Below, in pieces: positions 60,017 to 64,000 of a DNA stretch of 64,000 nucleotides. Position 1 is the first letter of the stretch; the number at the start of each line of letters is the position of its first letter. Location: positions 12,278,263 through 12,342,262 of the forward strand of contig CM119264.1 of NCBI GenBank assembly GCA_051294375.1. The letters run 5' to 3'. The position numbers were made by a program, and so were the translations under genes. Under the pieces are notes generated by a model. It saw only the letters and a program-made list of their open reading frames with translations, searched no databases and was not told the DNA's origin. Source of the DNA: Paraspadella gotoi (taxonomy: Eukaryota > Chaetognatha).

Positions 60017-60251
60017 AGTATGGTGGACTAAAATCCACCAACCGTTCAATCAGCGCCATTGGTGCCGGAGGCAAGTCATTCGCCTCCCAACCCAAAGGTC
60101 CGGGTTTCTAGCCCGGTGGTCGTCTGGCAGTTAGAGAGGACGGGGCGCTTAACCCGCCTGTAACATGGTGTTACAGCCTGATCCGAAGCTCAGGGACTGC
60201 TTATATTGAACGGTTCTGTCACTAACACATATAAATAATTACTGTTCTTCA
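60017..60251 (+). repeat. 5' LTR of the miniature element
   Basis: 235 bp. It contains a small palindrome (GGTGGACTAAAATCCACC) near its start and a T-arm-like CCGGGTTTCTAGCCCGG. Confidence 0.85.
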
Positions 60252-60436
60252 TTGGTGAGCCCGACTTCCAAACACATCAGCAACAACAACACTTTCAGGC
60301 GACATGCCTCAACCTGGCGATGCACTTTCCGCCACAAACACATCAGGCGACATGCCTCAACTTGGTGACGAACTTTCCACCAACAACAACAATTCACTGA
60401 AGAGACGCAACAGACATCTTCCTACGGAGGGGGGGA

Positions 60437-60673
60437 TGTATGGTGGACTAAAATCCACCAACCGTTCATCAGCGGCCATTGGTGCCGGAGGCAAGTCATT
60501 CGCCTCCCAACCCAAAGGTCCGGGGTTCTAGCCCGGTGGTCGTCTGGCAGTTAAGAGGGACGGGGCGCTTAACCCGCCTGTAACATGGTGTTACAGCCTG
60601 ATCCGAAGCTCAGGGACTGCTTATATTGAACGGTTCTGTCACTAACACATATAAACTAATTACTGTCTCTTCA
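60437..60673 (+). repeat. 3' LTR of the miniature element
   Basis: 237 bp, TGTATGG...TCTTCA, nearly identical to the 5' copy, indicating a fairly recent insertion. Confidence 0.85.
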
Positions 60674-61119
60674 AAAGAAAGAAGGGATTATATTTAGAAG
60701 TTGGGCTAAATTCTCTTTCAATCGATATCAAAATTGTCTGAAAAATGTCGCGGCAACACTTATAATTAAGCTTTTTACATAGCACGTCTTATTTTTTTGG
60801 AGCCGTTTCCTTACAAAATATACGCATCCCTTCAAAAACTGAATACTTTCTGACAGCGGCATTAGTGGTAGGAATGGCAGCTTTCCCATCGGACGCGGTC
60901 ACAAAAGCATATGCCGCCTTCTCTAAACACTTGGAAAAGGTCATGGTTGCTTAAGACTAATTTTTTAAATAGATTGTGTTATCATTACAACTCTTTACAT
61001 GTTTACTTATTTTTAAATCATAATTTATTTACCCATCCAAACGAATTTTTTTCATTTAGTCCCAAAAGATCTGGACCTCACTGTATATCCTAATAGACAA
61101 AATTGGCACATCCAATGAA

Positions 61120-61215
61120 AAAAATATTTATCTAATAAGATAATAACATAGCGACATAGAAAGCTGTCAATCAAGATTCTTATACTATATATACCAGATT
61201 CCTATCTTTTATCAA
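61120..61215 (-). repeat. Family A short repeat, degenerate copy
   Basis: AAGATAATAACATAGC, TCAATCAAGATTCTTA and CCAGATTCCTATC match parts of the 50.2-50.5 kb copies in the same order. Confidence 0.5.
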
Positions 61216-62031
61216 AAAAAACGTAAATGATCAAAATCCCAAATGCAGATTAACCTACCTCATGCTTTAAGAAAACGATTTGAAATGGCGGTTAGATAAA
61301 TGGTGGGTTTCCATATAATCAAGTTCTCCAAAAGTACGGTTATCCCCAAAATGGAATAAGGCTTTATTCCATCACGCAATAAGTTATTAAAGTGACTTTC
61401 TTAAGTTTTTCGTAAGAACAACTTTCAATTTTTTTCAGAAAGCTGTAAACATGGCACATGGAAAACTCTGAAAATAAGTTGATCTTTCAAGTTGAAAAAA
61501 GTAGCGCGCAGGATCTTGCTATAATTTATTTTGAATAAAATAAAAACAAAATGAACCATATTAAAATCGAGGCATTAGCAAATTGGACGGATATATGCAC
61601 GCACAAAGCGAAAGAAAATTGAGGAGCATGTAGTAAAACTGAATTGCAGTTTTGATCATTGTAAATTTCAGGGGCGTCTTCAGAAGTGTTCATTGTCTCG
61701 TCTTTGATTTTAACATAAAAACGATGAATAATACGTTTAATTTTGATGTCGCTGTTTTTTCTACGGTTACGCCTTGAGGAACCAGTGATTTCAGGAATCG
61801 GGGTCGATTCAAAATTTTTTATGCTTTACTCTTATCGATGGCGTCAGTGTGCATTGATAGAGAGACGACACTAACGTCACATCTGCGTGACGAGCGAGAG
61901 TTTGGTATGAGGCCTGTCAAGGTTTCGCATATGCGTCTTGCGCCCCCCCCAAAAAATGTGACTGCGGATTCGATGGAGACGTCTTCTTTATTCAAGATTC
62001 CAGCCTGATCTTTCTAAATTTGTCTAACAAA

Positions 62032-62361
62032 ATGGAGTTAACACCTCGCTGTCCGTTTTCTCCTGAAACTCCTCCGAAAATCCTCGAGGAATCTATTTCT
62101 TCTCTTCTTTACCGAAAGGCAAAAAGAGACGGTCAGCGTTTTTCTTTTACTCTAAATCTATTAACAACGACCTTCCCATGGCTCCTCACACAAGAGGGAC
62201 ATCACTTAATTGTTATGAGAGTTCGAGAAGACGTGTCAGCATCTAAATTGTCTCGAGTCTCGTTGGTGAAGTACAAACGGCTTTCGCGCTCGGAGACTCC
62301 CATATCGAATAGGTCAGGACGGGCAGGAGATAAAAATCGTAGCATAAAGTCCTTGGTGTAG
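62032..62361 (+). CDS. Uncertain intronless open frame, 110 codons
   Basis: Starts AAAATGGAG and encodes a basic, Ser/Pro/Arg-rich peptide (ELTPRCPFSPETPPKILEES...) ending at TAG. The same frame stays open past that TAG for another 36 codons (including TYEGTPPVRAPTDTLPIILEE) to TAA at 62470. Base composition is more exon-like than its surroundings. No family was recognised. It could be a young gene, a gene fragment or part of a transposable element. Confidence 0.3.
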   Translation: MELTPRCPFSPETPPKILEESISSLLYRKAKRDGQRFSFTLNLLTTTFPWLLTQEGHHLIVMRVREDVSASKLSRVSLVKYKRLSRSETPISNRSGRAGDKNRSIKSLV

Positions 62362-63658
62362 CACCCAGCTCGCAGAACCTACGAAGGAACCCCGCCGGTT
62401 CGTGCTCCTACTGATACGCTTCCGATAATCTTAGAGGAACCTTCTCCACCCCGGCGAGACGCTTCGGTATAACTCGGATTTTTCTGGACCCTTCATGATC
62501 AAAAATATACGTGTGCTGTAAAAAAGAAAAATAAACGAGATATAATCTCAATGGTAACTGATTTTATTAAAATTATTTTTCATCAATGCCAAAAGGAAAT
62601 TGTAAGAGGAGTGACAACCTGTCTGATTGATGTATCGTCCGTGACTGTAACATCTTTCCATTAGACTCACGTTAGACGTCAGCATAACAAAGACCAGGAT
62701 CGGATTCCCATGCAGAGTTTCGCCATTTTGAGATTACGACTTTTGTTTTTCTCAAAATCAGAACTGACATTTTTAAAAAAGAAAAGTCAACCATAGAACG
62801 AACGTAATGAACGAATGATCTTAAATAATTTTTTTTATATTTGTAACATTTTCTTTATAAAATTTTTTTAAGAGGGTCATCAAATTCTTATTTTGGAGAT
62901 TACTTCTAATTCTAAAGAGGGCTCTTCGATGAATAGCCCTCAATTACCCTAGAGAAAATCGGCAAGTGGGGATGAGCCACTTTTTTATTACCCAAAAAGA
63001 CAAGTGAAAACTATGCTTAAATTAAATTAAAAAAGATATTATTCTTAAATGCTAATTAACTAGATAATATTAACAAAAGAATAGTAAATTACGTGATTTT
63101 ATGATCCATGATCTTTTGTCTAAATTGTGTGAAGGCTTTAAAAGGTTTTCGAAAGATGGAGTAATATAAATCAATAAAAAATAATGAAAGAAATCTTTGG
63201 TCCGCTGCCACGGTTGGTTTATTACGAGGTAGTACGGTAATTTATTGCCTATTTCATTTCATTTTCGTTACTGCCACTTTATTTTTATTAATAGTAATAG
63301 TACATGATTTTTGTCATGCTCTTTTACTGATATTAAAGGCTGAAATACTATGCGAAACGTGTTGTAAACGTAGGATTAAAAAAGGTTGCTGTTCAGACCT
63401 CAGTGTTCTATCATCTTCTCATTGATAAAACTGTGAAAAGTATATTTAACCAACCTTAGTCCTCTTTAATTTTAAAACGATTTACGTTTTCACGATTTTT
63501 CTGTATATCACGTGTTCTTTTTTTAGAACAGAAATACTTTTTTTTAAAAAATTTAAAGCAGTTGAAGCGAATTAGAAGAAAACGACAAAGGATAAAACCG
63601 GAAAAAAGATCTTTTTTTCTCTTGTCGCTCACGCCTGTAGCTAGCACCCTCAGCCAAG

Positions 63659-64000
63659 ATGCAAATTACGTTAAAAACCCTACAACAAAACACTTTTAAA
63701 GTGGACATCGACGCGGGGGAGACGGTCATGGCTCTCAAGAAGCGAATCGAGGCGGAAAAGGGCGTCGACGCCTTTCCCGCCGATGCCCAGAAACTAATCT
63801 ATGCTGGGAAGATATTGGCAGACGAGAATACCGTCGCCAGTTACAAGATCGAGGAGAGCAACTTCGTGGTAGTGATGGTAAGCAAGCCCAAGGCAAAACC
63901 CGCTGCTGCCGCAGCCGCTAGCCCTGCTAGCGCCACCACCGCCTCTAACGAACCGGTGCCGACCCCTGTGGCCACTGAGTCTGCGCCTGTCGCCGCCGCC
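63659..64000 (+). CDS. RAD23: RAD23 ubiquitin-receptor / XPC partner, 3' end outside window
   Basis: Shuttles ubiquitylated proteins to the proteasome and stabilises XPC in nucleotide-excision repair. The first 114 codons are present in one exon. Residues 1-78 are the ubiquitin-like domain: [18 protein letters not shown], then [10 protein letters not shown] and [11 protein letters not shown], nearly the same as human RAD23 at these sites. An Ala/Pro/Ser-rich linker follows. The UBA and XPC-binding domains must lie beyond the window. The start ATG is preceded by CAGCCAAG, a good context. Confidence 0.97.
   Translation, partial: MQITLKTLQQNTFKVDIDAGETVMALKKRIEAEKGVDAFPADAQKLIYAGKILADENTVASYKIEESNFVVVMVSKPKAKPAAAAAASPASATTASNEPVPTPVATESAPVAAA

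Larger units (their letters stand above)
60017..60673 (+). mobile_element. Miniature LTR retrotransposon (TRIM-like)
   Basis: Two direct repeats (60017-60251 and 60437-60673) differ only by small indels and a few bases, starting TG (AG in the 5' copy) and ending TCTTCA. They flank only 185 bp. A primer-binding-site-like TTGGTGAGCCCGACTTCC follows the 5' repeat immediately, and a polypurine tract GGAGGGGGGGA directly precedes the 3' repeat. Flanks ATAGA and AAAGA form an imperfect 5-bp target duplication. The interior encodes only a short peptide frame with an internal repeat (SGDMPQ.GD.LS), so it depends on another element. Confidence 0.85.
60674..63658. other. Spacer upstream of RAD23
   Basis: 3 kb of AT-rich sequence with a degenerate family A repeat (61120-61215) and one uncertain open frame (62032-62361). 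The last 200 bp should include the RAD23 promoter. Confidence 0.55.

Noticed and set aside
60050-60125. tRNA-like fold in the LTR (GGAGGC loop GCCTCC and CCGGG loop CCCGG)
   Set aside because: No acceptor or D stem closes, and it is repeated as part of an LTR, so it is not called as a tRNA gene.

Overview
This window is nuclear DNA from an animal, most likely an invertebrate; I could not name the species. The reasons are many short GT-AG introns, GC- and CpG-rich exons set in AT-rich introns and spacers, long CT/GA microsatellites, dispersed short transposable elements, and an animal gene set (pannexin-like channel, EML, CRMP/dihydropyrimidinase, SIAH, HORMAD, MEIOB). Gene models were built by joining reading frames across GT-AG (twice GC-AG) junctions whose phases agree. 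Exon limits are read by eye and may be off by a base or two. Two runs of ten Ns mark assembly joins, and both have duplicated flanks.

Layout, left to right: a 5'-truncated pannexin-like channel gene (+, ~237-1948) with a phase-compatible chain of downstream exons (to 2898); an EML microtubule-binding WD-repeat gene (-, 3641-6982); a 2.8-kb spacer; a flavin-containing monooxygenase (+, 9795-12315); a 15-kb gene for a very large, unrecognised coiled-coil protein (+, 15411-30357) with huge CT/GA tracts in its introns; a core-2/I-branching GlcNAc-transferase (-, 30769-32829); an unrecognised seven-exon gene for a 213-residue protein (+, 33600-35943); MEIOB (-, 37479-39988); a HORMAD (-, 40581-43417); a CRMP/dihydropyrimidinase gene (-, 43850-53965); SIAH (-, 57140-59506); a repeat-rich spacer with a miniature LTR retrotransposon (60017-60673); and the first 114 codons of RAD23 (+, 63659 to the window end).

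Two points stand out biologically. The CRMP/dihydropyrimidinase gene has two exons of equal length and phase that encode the same protein segment. One keeps the zinc-ligand histidine of dihydropyrimidinase and the other replaces it with lysine as in CRMPs, so alternative use of this exon could switch one locus between a pyrimidine-catabolic enzyme and a cytoskeletal signalling protein. Also, two meiotic chromosome-axis and recombination genes (HORMAD, MEIOB) lie head to tail about 600 bp apart.

The non-coding DNA holds several repeat families: a TIR element with telomere-like inner repeats and a target-site duplication, a tRNA-like SINE, an AT-rich short repeat in at least four copies, a GAAAC-hairpin repeat, and a near-perfect 32-bp inverted repeat. 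Two genes (FMO, GlcNAc-transferase) carry single apparent frame breaks that may be uncorrected sequencing indels.
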